A stretch of DNA of 64,000 bases from Tardibacter chloracetimidivorans (GTDB lineage Bacteria; Pseudomonadota; Alphaproteobacteria; Sphingomonadales; Sphingomonadaceae). Position numbers and translations under genes: made by a program. Positions 25,549 through 34,325 of the stretch are shown here, in pieces. The notes under the pieces were generated by a model. The model was not told the origin of the DNA and made no database searches. It saw only the letters and a program-made list of their open reading frames with translations. The number at the start of each line of letters is the position of its first letter. Position 1 is the first letter of the stretch. The DNA is taken from contig NZ_CP018221.1 of the NCBI RefSeq assembly GCF_001890385.1, positions 248,001 through 312,000 on the forward strand, given 5' to 3'.

Positions 25549-26312
25549 TTCAACACCACGACCATGCCGTCGTATCCCGGCACGACATTCGGCGGCAGTT
25601 CGCCCGCCAGCGTCTCATAGTCCATCGACTGGTCCATATGCGTCAGCACGGCGCGAACCGGCCTGACCTTGCCCACCCATTCAAGCGTCTGGGCGAGATG
25701 CGGATGCGTCGGATGCGGTTTGCGCCGCAACGCATCGACGATCCACACGCCACACTCTTTGAACAGTGACGCAGACTCGTCCGTCAATTCATTGAAATCA
25801 GTTGAATAACATGCCGAGCGCGATTGGCAGTCGAACCGGATACCGGCCGAGGTGATGGGACCGTGCGGCTGATCCACCACCCTGACCCTGAACGGCCCCA
25901 GCGCGAGTTCGTCGGGCAGCAGGTGTCCCTTGACCGAAGGCGGATAGCCGTCCTTGCCTTCAAAGGCATAGGCGAACCTTTGTGCCAGCGACGCCAGGGT
26001 CGGTTGGCGCGCATAGACGTCTACCGGACGTCCGCGCACATGAAAAAGCTGCCGCAAGTCGTCGATGCCGTGACAATGATCGGCATGGTCATGGGTGTAG
26101 ATGACTGCGTCGATCCGCCCGATGTCGGCTGCAAGCAGCTGCTCCCGCAAGTCCGGACCGGTGTCGACGAGGATCCGGTATCCGTCGGCCTCCGCCATTA
26201 TCGACGCCCTGGTCCGGCGGTTCCTGGGGTTCAGCGGGTCACATACGCCCCAGTCGTTGCCGATCCGTGGCACACCCGACGACGTGCCGCAGCCAAGCAG
26301 CCGCACCTTCAT
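25545..26312 (-). CDS. Metallo-beta-lactamase-fold hydrolase (PhnP-like)
   Basis: The 255-residue protein starts MKVRLLGCGTSSGVPRIG and has the metal site THDHADHCHGIDDLR, typical of the PhnP/YcbX-like MBL branch, which hydrolyses cyclic phosphodiesters. The later ligand histidines appear in DQPHGPITS and LTHMDQSMDY. The start ATG at 26312 overlaps the last base of the tatD stop (TGATG). Genes of this family often follow tatD and metG in alphaproteobacteria. The substrate is not known. Confidence 0.88.
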   Translation of the reverse strand: MKVRLLGCGTSSGVPRIGNDWGVCDPLNPRNRRTRASIMAEADGYRILVDTGPDLREQLLAADIGRIDAVIYTHDHADHCHGIDDLRQLFHVRGRPVDVYARQPTLASLAQRFAYAFEGKDGYPPSVKGHLLPDELALGPFRVRVVDQPHGPITSAGIRFDCQSRSACYSTDFNELTDESASLFKECGVWIVDALRRKPHPTHPHLAQTLEWVGKVRPVRAVLTHMDQSMDYETLAGELPPNVVPGYDGMVVVLK

Positions 26313-27103
26313 CAGCCTATCGGCTCCGGAGGCTGCGCCTTCCCGAACAGCCGGTAGAAGTTCTCTGCCGTGCTCTGGCAAAGCGCCTCCACCCCTTCCC
26401 CGCGCAATTCGGCGAGAAAGCGGGCGGTATGCGTGACAAATGCCGGTTCACAGGGCTTGCCGCGCTTGGGAACCGGGGCGAGGAAGGGCGCATCGGTTTC
26501 TATCAGAAGCCGCTCGCCGGGCAGGCGCGACGCCGTATCCTGAAGGTCGCGCGCGTTCTTGAACGTCACGATCCCAGATATGGAGATAAAAAGACTGAGT
26601 TCCAAAGCCTTGTGGGCGAAATCCTGGCTGGCGGTGAAGCAATGGATCACGCCGGTGAACGCGCCCTTCCTCATTTCTTCGGCGAGGATGAGGGCGGTAT
26701 CCTCCTCCGCATCGCGCGTGTGGACGATCAGCGGAAGCCCGGTCTCGCGCGCTGCGGCGATATGCGCCCGAAAGCTCATCTGCTGACGCACGCGGTCGCT
26801 GTGGTCATAGTAATAATCGAGGCCGGTCTCGCCGATCGCAACGACGCGCGGATGATCGGCCGCATCGACCAACCGCGCCGTGTCCATATCGGCGTGGGCG
26901 TCGGCCTCGTGCGGGTGGATGCCGACGCTCGCCCACACATCGGGTTCGCGATCGGCGACGGCGATCACCTCGCCCCATTCCCGCTCGCGCGTGGAAATGT
27001 TGAGCATCGCCGTCACGCCCGCCTCACGTGCGCGGTCCAGCACTCCCTGCTGATCTTCCACCAGCCCCTTATAGTTCAGATGGCAATGGCTATCGACCAG
27101 CAT
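26312..27103 (-). CDS. tatD: TatD family metal-dependent deoxyribonuclease
   Basis: The 263-residue TIM-barrel hydrolase opens with the metal-binding DSHCHLNY (residues 4-11), and shows SVGIHPHEA, IGETGLDYYYD, PLIVHTRDAEEDT, GVIHCFTAS and LIETDAPFL, the ordered metal-ligand motifs of the family. Members are 3'-5' DNases linked to repair. The paralogue type (TatD, YcfH or YjjV) cannot be told apart here, though position after metG-holB-tmk favours YcfH. Its start overlaps the metG stop by one base. Confidence 0.93.
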   Translation of the reverse strand: MLVDSHCHLNYKGLVEDQQGVLDRAREAGVTAMLNISTREREWGEVIAVADREPDVWASVGIHPHEADAHADMDTARLVDAADHPRVVAIGETGLDYYYDHSDRVRQQMSFRAHIAAARETGLPLIVHTRDAEEDTALILAEEMRKGAFTGVIHCFTASQDFAHKALELSLFISISGIVTFKNARDLQDTASRLPGERLLIETDAPFLAPVPKRGKPCEPAFVTHTARFLAELRGEGVEALCQSTAENFYRLFGKAQPPEPIG

Positions 27104-28668
27104 CAGCCTGCGCTTTCGGGCAGTTCCAGCCGCGGGAAAACCGGTTGGGGCGGCGATAATGTGAATCCCGATTTCGCCAGGCGCTCATACCACCCTATGT
27201 CGGAAAGCGCGTTTGTGTTCCGTTCCGCATCGGGCACGCCAAGCTGGTCGAGCAGTCTGGCCGCCGACGCGGGGATCACCGGCGAGATCGTGATCGCAAG
27301 GTCACGGATGCAGGTAAAGAGCGTGGCGAGCACTACCCTCATCCGCTCGGGATCGGTCTTTTTCAACGCCCAGGGCGCCTGCGCATCGACATATTGATTG
27401 CAGGCGAACACGGCGCGAAGCCACGCCTCGATGCCGTGCGAGAATGCCAGCGCCTCGAACTCGCGCGGCACTTCCACGCGGCAGGCATCCGAGACACGGG
27501 CCAGCAGCGCCCGATCATCCTCGGTCTGCTCTCCGCCATAGGGCAGTTCGCCACCGCAGTTCTTGACGAGCAGAGAAAGGACACGCTGGGCAAGGTTACC
27601 GAAGCTGTTCGCCAGTTCGGCATTGGTCCGTGTTACAATGGCTTCGTCGCTATAGCTCCCATCCTGTCCGAAGGAGACTTCCCTAAGCAGGAAATAGCGC
27701 AACTGATCGACGCCGAACGCTGCCGCCAGTTCAAGCGGGTCCGCGACATTGCCGACCGATTTCGACATTTTTTCTCCCCTGTTGAGGAGAAAGCCGTGGC
27801 CGAACACCTTCCCGGGCAGCGGCAGCCCCGCCGACATTAGAAAGGCGGGCCAGTAAACGGCATGGAAGCGCACGATGTCCTTGCCGATGATGTGGAGATC
27901 GGCAGGCCAGAATTTCCGGTAACTCTCTGAATTCGTGTCCGGATAGCCGACGCCCGTCAGATAGTTCGTCAGCGCATCGACCCAGACGTACATGACATGG
28001 CCTGGGCTGCCGGGAACGGCGACGCCCCAGTCAAAGCTCGTGCGCGAGATCGACAGGTCCGACAGTCCTCCTCTGACGAAGCTCATCACTTCATTGCGAC
28101 GGCCGTCGGGTTGGATGAACTCCGGGTGCGCCTCATAATGCGCCAGTAGCCGGTCGGCATAGGCGGAAAGGCGGAAGAACCAGCTTTCCTCCACGGTCCA
28201 TTCCACCGGCGTGCCTTGGGGGGAGAGCTTTGCACCCCCCTCTCCCTCTGTCAGTTCCTTCTCGTCGTAAAAAGCCTCGTCGCGGACCGAATACCACCCC
28301 TCATAGCGGCCGAGATAGATATCCCCATTCGCCTTCATCGCCTCCCACAGCGCCTGGCTGGCAGCATGATGGGCAGGCTCGGTGGTGCGAATGAACCGGT
28401 CATATGATATGTTGAGAGCGTCATCCATTTCCTTGAAATAGGACGACATTTCATCTGCAAGCGCACGCGGCTCCACGCCGCGCGACCGGGCCGCTTGCGC
28501 CATTTTCATGCCATGCTCGTCGGTGCCCGTCATGAAGAACACGTCGCGGCCCTGCTGCCGATGGAATCGGGCGATCGCGTCGGTCGCTATCGCTTCATAG
28601 GCATGGCCGATATGCGGCCTGCCATTGGGATAGCTGATTGCGGTGGTGATGAAAAAGGGATCAGCCAT
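27103..28668 (-). CDS. metG: Methionyl-tRNA synthetase
   Basis: MetG charges tRNA-Met. The 521-residue class I enzyme has the HIGH-type motif PHIGHAYEA near residue 17, FMTGTDEHGMKM, and the KMSKS signature in RGEKMSKSVGNV. There is no C-terminal dimerisation (tRNA-binding) domain, giving the short form common in alphaproteobacteria. I chose ATG 28668 (MADPFFITTAISYPNG), which overlaps the holB stop by 8 bp. Confidence 0.96.
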   Translation of the reverse strand: MADPFFITTAISYPNGRPHIGHAYEAIATDAIARFHRQQGRDVFFMTGTDEHGMKMAQAARSRGVEPRALADEMSSYFKEMDDALNISYDRFIRTTEPAHHAASQALWEAMKANGDIYLGRYEGWYSVRDEAFYDEKELTEGEGGAKLSPQGTPVEWTVEESWFFRLSAYADRLLAHYEAHPEFIQPDGRRNEVMSFVRGGLSDLSISRTSFDWGVAVPGSPGHVMYVWVDALTNYLTGVGYPDTNSESYRKFWPADLHIIGKDIVRFHAVYWPAFLMSAGLPLPGKVFGHGFLLNRGEKMSKSVGNVADPLELAAAFGVDQLRYFLLREVSFGQDGSYSDEAIVTRTNAELANSFGNLAQRVLSLLVKNCGGELPYGGEQTEDDRALLARVSDACRVEVPREFEALAFSHGIEAWLRAVFACNQYVDAQAPWALKKTDPERMRVVLATLFTCIRDLAITISPVIPASAARLLDQLGVPDAERNTNALSDIGWYERLAKSGFTLSPPQPVFPRLELPESAG

Positions 28669-29656
28669 AACGGGCGGCTTCTGGTTCCGATGATTTGTCG
28701 AGAGCCGCGAGCAGCCCGGCCAGCTCGAAGACGACACTCTGGGGGTCTAGCGAGAGCGGAACCGCGCTCGCGGCCAGGTCGCGCGCCTTCTCCCACAGCG
28801 ACAGGGCGCGCGCAAGCGGCTGTCCGGTCAATGTCCGCGCCCTTTGCGCGATATGTGCGGGCACCAGCTCCAGAAAGGCTTCATAGCGCGGTTGCGCGGC
28901 CTTCAACGACAGCGAACGGGACAATGCCGTTTGCGCCGCCGCGGCGGCCTGCCCCTTTCCCTCGATCGTGGCAATTGCTCCAGCCAGTCCGGCAATGTCG
29001 AGCCCGGCATAGCGCAGCGCCTTTCCCGGCACCCCCTCCGCGATCCGAAGCAGGGCCGCCAGTTCGGTTTCGGAAATATCCGGCCGCTCCATGGCGATCA
29101 CCTGCCGGATCTGATCGTCGGGCAGCGGCTGAAAACGCATCATCCGGCAGCGTGAGCGGATTGTCGGCAGCAACCGGCCCGGCGCATGGCTGACAAGCAG
29201 GAAGATCGTCGCGGGCGGCGGTTCCTCCAGGCTCTTGAGCAGCGCATTGGCGGCGGCCCGCGCGAGATCGTCTATCGAATCGACTATGATCGCCCGCCAG
29301 GGCGAAAGCGCCGGGGTGGATTGCAGCAGCGGCTGCAATGCGCGCACCTGATCGATCGAGATTCCGGCGGCGCGGTCGCCGGTGCGCTCCCTCACCTCCC
29401 GCTCCAGCACGCGCATGTCCATATGGCTGCCCGCCTCGATCAGATGGGCGGTCGGGTGGCTGTCCGGCACATCCAGCCGGCTTTCGTCCACGGCGGGGCC
29501 GGCCGCGCTGGCAAGCACATGGCGCGCGGCCGCATCGGCGAAGCGGCGTTTTCCTAGCCCTTGAGGCCCGGCGAGAAGCCAGGCGTGGGGCATGCGGCCG
29601 CTCCGCCATGCTTCCAGAAAGGGCTCTGCCTGCTCCTGGTGGCCGATCAGGCTCAT
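28661..29656 (-). CDS. holB: DNA polymerase III subunit delta prime (HolB)
   Basis: HolB is part of the clamp loader. The 331-residue protein has the AAA+ start LIGHQEQAEPFLEAW, a P-loop GPQGLGKRRFA, a DnaX-like stretch NALLKSLEEPPPATIFLLVSH and the sensor region IRSRCRMMRFQPL. The P-loop and cysteine-poor zinc region are partly degenerate, as expected for delta prime, which does not hydrolyse ATP. The start (29656) overlaps the tmk stop as ATGA, as is normal for tmk-holB. Confidence 0.93.
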   Translation of the reverse strand: MSLIGHQEQAEPFLEAWRSGRMPHAWLLAGPQGLGKRRFADAAARHVLASAAGPAVDESRLDVPDSHPTAHLIEAGSHMDMRVLEREVRERTGDRAAGISIDQVRALQPLLQSTPALSPWRAIIVDSIDDLARAAANALLKSLEEPPPATIFLLVSHAPGRLLPTIRSRCRMMRFQPLPDDQIRQVIAMERPDISETELAALLRIAEGVPGKALRYAGLDIAGLAGAIATIEGKGQAAAAAQTALSRSLSLKAAQPRYEAFLELVPAHIAQRARTLTGQPLARALSLWEKARDLAASAVPLSLDPQSVVFELAGLLAALDKSSEPEAARYG

Positions 29657-30294
29657 TGCAGCAGCGGGGCTACCAGCGCGCGGATGCGCCCGGTCACCTC
29701 CTCCGCCGATCCTGACGCGTCGACTTGCCGGCACCGGACGGGTTCCGCCTTCAGCCGAGCCTGAAAGGCCGCGTCGATCCTGCGGTGGAAGGCCGCATCG
29801 CGTGCGCCGAACCGGTCAGGCCGGCCGCCGTCCCGCGCAGCCGCGCGCCGTGCGGATTCCTCCGCGTCCAGCGTCAGGACCAGCGTCAGGTCGGGCCGCA
29901 GCCCGCCCGAGGCGATATCGTGCAGATTGAGGAGAACGTCGTCGGAAAGCCCGCCTTCCCCACCCTGATAGGCAAGCGTGGAGTCGAGAAAGCGGTCGCA
30001 GATCACCCATTTGCCCGCCGCAAGCGCGGGACGGATCAGGCGCTCCACATGGTCGGAACGGGCGGCGGCGACCAGCAGCGCCTCGGTGGTGACGCTCCAG
30101 CGGTCTTCGCTTCCCCCCAAAAGCAGGCCGCGAATGGCTTCCGCTCCCGGCGTGCCGCCCGGTTCGCGCGTGGCGACGGCGCTTGTTCCCTGGCCGGAGA
30201 GCCAATCACAGAGCAGGCGGGCCTGGGTGGATTTGCCCACCCCCTCCCCGCCTTCAAGCGTGATCAGCCTCCCTGCCAAGGGCTTGGCCCTCAA
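29653..30294 (-). CDS. tmk: Thymidylate kinase
   Basis: Tmk phosphorylates dTMP for DNA synthesis. The 213-residue protein shows the P-loop LEGGEGVGKSTQAR, the substrate motif TREPGGTPGAE, the DR(F/Y) segment ICDRFLDSTLAYQG and a lid region RRAAARDGGRPDRF. The start is a TTG at 30294 overlapping the dacA stop (TTGA); no ATG or GTG lies before the P-loop, so this unusual start is likely real and translation depends on coupling. Confidence 0.95.
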   Translation of the reverse strand: MRAKPLAGRLITLEGGEGVGKSTQARLLCDWLSGQGTSAVATREPGGTPGAEAIRGLLLGGSEDRWSVTTEALLVAAARSDHVERLIRPALAAGKWVICDRFLDSTLAYQGGEGGLSDDVLLNLHDIASGGLRPDLTLVLTLDAEESARRAAARDGGRPDRFGARDAAFHRRIDAAFQARLKAEPVRCRQVDASGSAEEVTGRIRALVAPLLQ

Positions 30295-31472
30295 AAGCCG
30301 AACAGGGAGCGGAAACCGGCGCCGATCCGGTCGAAGATGCCGGCCTCGTCCACCGCTTCGGCCGCAACCAGCGGCAGACGCTGCGGCGGCATGTCGGGCG
30401 TTCGGATGACCAGGTCCGCAATATGCTGTCCCCTGGCGATCGGCGCCTTGATCGGGCCGTTATAGGCCACCGACACCTTGATTTCGCTGTTCCGCGAGGC
30501 GCGGGGAAGCGTCACTGCAAGGTCGCGCGGCGCGATCAGGGCGACCTCGCGCTTGTCGCCAAGCTGGACCTCGGCCGTCTGAAGCCGTGCGCCCTTCTTG
30601 GCGAGCGGCACGCTCTTCCAGGCGTTGAACCCCCATTCCATGAACGCCACCGACTGGGCGATCCGCTCGTTGAAGGATGAAAGCCCCGCCACCACCATCA
30701 CCAGACGGCGGCCCTTCTGCTCGGCCGAGCCGGTAAATCCATAGCCCGCGGCCTCGGTGTGGCCGGTCTTCAATCCGTCAGCGCCCGCGACCCGCCCCAG
30801 CAACGGGTTCCGGTTCGACTGGGTGATGGCGGCGCCCTCCCCCATCGTCTTGCCCCAGGTGAACTCCTTCTGCCCGTAGAATTCCAGGTAGAGGTCGGGG
30901 AAATCGCGGATCGTCCGTTCGGCGATGAGGGAGAGGTCATGCGCGGTCACATGCTCCGCCGGGTCGGGCCAGCCGTTGGAATTGGTGAATACGGAATTGG
31001 TGACCCCGATCTGCCGCGCCGTCCGGTTCATTATGTCAGCGAAGGCGGCTTCGGTGCCCGCCACCCCTTCCGCCAGCACGACGCAGGCGTCATTGCCCGA
31101 AAGGGTGACGATGCCATGAAGCAGGTTCTTCACGCTCACCTGCTCGCCTGGTGACAGGAACATCGTCGAGCCTGCCGACGGGCCATGCCAATTCCGCCAT
31201 GTTTCAGGCCGGACGGTGATCATCTGGTCAAGGCTCAGCTCACCCTTCCTGAGCATGTCGAAAATGACATAGACCGTCATCATCTTCGCCTGCGAGGCGG
31301 GCGGTATCCGCTGATCGGCGCTCTTGGAGAAAAGCACCTGTCCGGAAGAAAGGTCCTTCATATAGGCGATGGGCGCCACGGTCTCGAACGGCGGAGGAGC
31401 GGCAAGAACCGGCGCGGTGATCGCCGTGGTCATGGAAGCAAGGGCGACAAGGGCGGCGATACGGCGCTTCAT
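30291..31472 (-). CDS. dacA: D-alanyl-D-alanine carboxypeptidase (PBP5/6 type)
   Basis: This exported enzyme trims the terminal D-alanine of peptidoglycan stem peptides. The 393-residue protein has a signal peptide ending near VLAA, the active-site SxxK tetrad SQAK (Ser60, Lys63), SGN in TLSGNDAC, and KTG in DGLKTGHTEA. A PBP5-like beta domain follows, with an amphipathic C-terminal end (GIFDRIGAGFRSLFGF) that likely anchors it to the membrane. The frame is open 77 codons further upstream but the signal peptide fixes ATG 31472. Confidence 0.94.
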   Translation of the reverse strand: MKRRIAALVALASMTTAITAPVLAAPPPFETVAPIAYMKDLSSGQVLFSKSADQRIPPASQAKMMTVYVIFDMLRKGELSLDQMITVRPETWRNWHGPSAGSTMFLSPGEQVSVKNLLHGIVTLSGNDACVVLAEGVAGTEAAFADIMNRTARQIGVTNSVFTNSNGWPDPAEHVTAHDLSLIAERTIRDFPDLYLEFYGQKEFTWGKTMGEGAAITQSNRNPLLGRVAGADGLKTGHTEAAGYGFTGSAEQKGRRLVMVVAGLSSFNERIAQSVAFMEWGFNAWKSVPLAKKGARLQTAEVQLGDKREVALIAPRDLAVTLPRASRNSEIKVSVAYNGPIKAPIARGQHIADLVIRTPDMPPQRLPLVAAEAVDEAGIFDRIGAGFRSLFGF

Positions 31473-31522
31473 GTGGGTTTCAGGACCTTTCAGACGACAG
31501 TTTGCGTAAACGGCTTCCCGAC

Positions 31523-32491
31523 TCAACCGGCCGGCGCATCCACAACGATACGTGCTTCCTGATAGCCCGCGTTGTGGACCTTCGCCAGTGCGGCCTGCGC
31601 GTCCTCCACAGAGGTGAAGGGACCGATCCTGACCCGGATCATGCCTGATGCCATGGGCTGCATCACCGGGGTTCCGAACGGCTTCAGATAATTCGCCAGC
31701 CATTCCGCCCGCCCATTGTCGGATACGGCGGCGACCTGGATGAAGCTTGGCCCGCCATATGCGAATGTCGCAGCGACGGGCGCGGGTGAAGCCGGCGGCC
31801 GGGCGGGGCCGGTGGCGCTGCTCGCTGGGAGGCTCACCGTCCGGATGGCGACCGGCGCGGGCGTCATGACGTCAGCCGCAACCGGCGTGGGAGCGGCGGT
31901 TTGCGATATTGGCGCGGGAACGGGCTGGCGGACCGGCTTAGGCGCGGCCGAAGCCATCTGCACCGCGCCCGCACTCTTGCCCCCGCCGCGTAGCGCGAGC
32001 CGCACGTCTTCGGGCGGATAGACACGCCGCACGCGGACCCTGGCGGTCCCTTTTCGCACCACGTCCAGAAGCTCGGCCGATCTGCGCGACAGATCGATCA
32101 CCCGGTCGCCGACGAAGGGGCCACGGTCGTTCACGCGCGCGATGATCCTGCGGCCGTTCTCCAGATTGGTCACTTCCACATAGCTTGGCAGCGGCAGCGT
32201 CTTGTGCGCGGCGGAAACCCTGTCCATGTCATAGGTCTCGCCATTGGCTGTGCTCAGGCCATGGAACTTCGGCCCATACCATGATGCGATGCCGGTCTGG
32301 TCGTAGTCCCGATCGTCCCTGGGATAATACCATTGCCCAAGCACCTGATAGGGATTGCCGACCTTCACCGGCCAGTCGCTCACCGGACCGGAGGCCGAAG
32401 GAGCGCGCGGCACATTGGAAATTCGCGGCGATCCGCCGCAGGCCGCAAGGGCGAGCGACGCGCCAATGGCTATGCTAGCGTGAAATCGCAT
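31523..32491 (-). CDS. rlpA: RlpA-like lipoprotein with SPOR domain
   Basis: The 322-residue lipoprotein (lipobox LAAC, Cys18) has a double-psi beta-barrel domain (GIASWYGPKFHGLSTANGE, ARVNDRGPFVGDRVIDLS) as in RlpA, a septal lytic transglycosylase that cuts denuded glycan. A proline/alanine-rich linker of about 70 residues follows, then a C-terminal SPOR domain (SFIQVAAVSDNGRAEWLANYL ... YQEARIVVD) that targets division sites. It overlaps the end of mltB by 17 bp. Its gene lies between two other peptidoglycan genes. Confidence 0.92.
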   Translation of the reverse strand: MRFHASIAIGASLALAACGGSPRISNVPRAPSASGPVSDWPVKVGNPYQVLGQWYYPRDDRDYDQTGIASWYGPKFHGLSTANGETYDMDRVSAAHKTLPLPSYVEVTNLENGRRIIARVNDRGPFVGDRVIDLSRRSAELLDVVRKGTARVRVRRVYPPEDVRLALRGGGKSAGAVQMASAAPKPVRQPVPAPISQTAAPTPVAADVMTPAPVAIRTVSLPASSATGPARPPASPAPVAATFAYGGPSFIQVAAVSDNGRAEWLANYLKPFGTPVMQPMASGMIRVRIGPFTSVEDAQAALAKVHNAGYQEARIVVDAPAG

Positions 32492-33635
32492 CGGCGAGCA
32501 GTCCTACCGAGATGGCGTAATAGTTGGAGCAGTTGTAATCGAGCAGCGCGCGATAGTTGTCGAACGTCAGGAAGGCGCGCCCTCCAGGCCCGTCCGCCTC
32601 GATCAGCGTGGCGCGCAGATGGTCGGCGGGCCAGCCTTTGCCCACCGCCGTCAGGCCCAGCGCTTTCCATTCGGCCACGGTCATCCAGCGGGAATGGCGC
32701 GCATGGACCCGCGGGCAGGTCGGCGACACCGCCGTGCCCGCGATCGCGCGCCTGTCCATCGTCGCCGGAACGCCCACTTCCAGCCCCCACGGCTCGCCCC
32801 GCTTCCATCCGGCCTTCACCAGATAATTGGCGATGGAGGCGAGCGAATCCGCCTCGCTGTTCCAGATGTCCGCCCTGCTGTCGCCGTCGCCGTCGACCGC
32901 AGTCTTCAGATAGGAACTGGGCAGGAATTGCGGGTTGCCCATCGCTCCCGCCCATGAGCCGGTCAGGGCCGAACGCGGCGCAAGCCCCCGGTCCACGATC
33001 TCCAGCGCGGCGATCAGTTCATTGGTGAACAGGCTTCGCCGCCGCCCGTCATAGGCGAGCGTTGCAAGCGACTGCAGCACATCGAAATTGCCCGTATAGC
33101 CGCCATAGTTGGTTTCCATTCCCCAGATGCCGAGCAAGATCGGCCCCGGCACGCCGAAGCGGCTTTCAAACGCCATCAGGCGCGGCTGCATCCGGGCATA
33201 TCTGTCGCGTCCGCCTGAAATGCGCGCATCGTCCAGCCGCCGCGCCAGATAGCCTGCCATCGATGGCGGTTGGCCGGGGCTGCTGTCGTCAGGCTGATTG
33301 CGATCCAGAGCGACGACACGCTCGTTGAAGCTCAGTCCCGGCAGGATCATGTCGAGCGTCGCCGGACGCACGCCCCGTTCCAGCGCCTGGCCGCGAATGC
33401 TGGTGAGAAAGGCCCGGAACCCGGCCTCGGCGCTAGGATAGCTGACCGGCTGGCCCGGATTGGGCGGCGTCGCGGGTGATGGTGCGGCGACCGGTGCGGC
33501 AGGTGCTGGCTGTGGCTGGGCCACAGCGCTCTCCGCCACAGGCGCGCGCTGGGAAATGCCGGCCGATGGCGCGGTGCACGCCGCGATCCAGCCCAGCAGA
33601 ACAAGCGACATCCGTTTCGCCAGCCGCCCGTTCAC
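32475..33635 (-). CDS. mltB: Lytic murein transglycosylase, MltB family
   Basis: The 386-residue lipoprotein (lipobox ending at Cys20 in WIAAC) has an unordered proline/alanine segment, then the MltB catalytic domain: FGVPGPILLGIWGMETNYGG contains the catalytic glutamate, followed by LATLAYDGRRRSLF, SWAGAMGNPQFLPSSYL and DGDSRADIWNS. It cleaves glycan strands with formation of anhydro-muropeptides. The start is GTG 33635, preceded by GGGGGG; ATG 33611 is an alternative. It heads the operon that runs to 25372. Confidence 0.92.
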   Translation of the reverse strand: MNGRLAKRMSLVLLGWIAACTAPSAGISQRAPVAESAVAQPQPAPAAPVAAPSPATPPNPGQPVSYPSAEAGFRAFLTSIRGQALERGVRPATLDMILPGLSFNERVVALDRNQPDDSSPGQPPSMAGYLARRLDDARISGGRDRYARMQPRLMAFESRFGVPGPILLGIWGMETNYGGYTGNFDVLQSLATLAYDGRRRSLFTNELIAALEIVDRGLAPRSALTGSWAGAMGNPQFLPSSYLKTAVDGDGDSRADIWNSEADSLASIANYLVKAGWKRGEPWGLEVGVPATMDRRAIAGTAVSPTCPRVHARHSRWMTVAEWKALGLTAVGKGWPADHLRATLIEADGPGGRAFLTFDNYRALLDYNCSNYYAISVGLLADAISR

Positions 33636-33759
33636 GATCGCCCCCCAAAATTGTTACGCTTACTCAAGCCCTTTACTGCCACAGGATCGCGGCAATGTGA
33701 ATCCTCCTTATCCTTGGGCTTGCACCGACCGCCGCGATGGTGAATGAGGCAGGCCGGAT

Positions 33760-33849
33760 GGACAGGTGGCCGAGTGGTTTAAGGCAGCGGTCTTGAAAAC
33801 CGCCGTGGGTGCAAGCCCACCGTGGGTTCGAATCCCACCCTGTCCGCCA
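33760..33849 (+). tRNA. tRNA-Ser(UGA)
   Basis: The acceptor stem GGACAGG pairs with CCTGTCC, followed by discriminator G and encoded CCA. The D arm begins TGGCCGAGTGG, the anticodon arm GCGGT/ACCGC encloses loop CTTGAAA with anticodon TGA, a long class II variable arm (GTGGGTGCAAGCCCAC) follows, and the T arm is GTGGG-TTCGAAT-CCCAC. All arms are intact. Gene debris and an accessory block follow directly downstream. Confidence 0.97.
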
Positions 33850-33896
33850 GAACAGTGTCCCAGGTGATACCGGACCGTTCCATTTTTCGTTGCAGC

Positions 33897-34052
33897 CTAA
33901 AATACTAGGGCGAGGTCTTGAAGTTCGGGCGATGCGGCGCCACGCGCAAGCGCGATGCCGTTATAGCTCGACGGCGCTGCACAGGCGGCCGCCAGCAGCG
34001 CCAGCCCTACGGCCGGCGCAATCAATCCGCGCCTGACAGACGTTCCCCCCAT
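33897..34052 (-). pseudogene. Truncated lipoprotein gene, N-terminal fragment
   Basis: A 51-codon frame encodes a lipoprotein-type start: a basic tip, the hydrophobic GLIAPAVGLALLAAAC with a lipobox cysteine, and then about 25 residues (YNGIALARGAASPELQDLA) that resemble the first part of Sel1/TPR-repeat lipoproteins before an early stop. The rest of the gene is missing. I read it as a remnant at the edge of the rearranged region behind tRNA-Ser. It could also be a tiny intact lipoprotein. Confidence 0.35.
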
Positions 34053-34115
34053 GATGGCCGCAAGACTGCCCGCCGGATCGCCCGCGCGCCATTCCCCTTT
34101 GGGGGGAGATGCCAC

Positions 34116-34191
34116 GACGCTGCACGCCAGCATCTGCGATGCCTGCGCCTTTTCCTGCGGCGACCAATAGCTGTCGATGTCGTCGATCGGC
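34116..34191 (-). pseudogene. 76-bp partial copy of the LLM monooxygenase gene
   Basis: These 76 bases match 38271-38346 without gaps at 71 of 76 positions. They correspond to about codons 254-279 of the flavin monooxygenase encoded at 38127-39107, and lie in the same orientation. No other part of that gene is found here. The two copies thus form direct repeats around about 4.1 kb of accessory genes. The stretch 34192-34325 holds no gene I can support. Confidence 0.75.
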
Positions 34192-34325
34192 TCGAGCCGT
34201 CAATCGACTAATCATGCAAAGGCTGAAGCGCTCAAGGGCCGTCGTCGTGCGTGCCCTGGGCGTCTTTGAAGCGTCACGGCTTGGGGCCGGAACGACGGCG
34301 ATGTCGGCGATTTCTGTCGTTTCTC

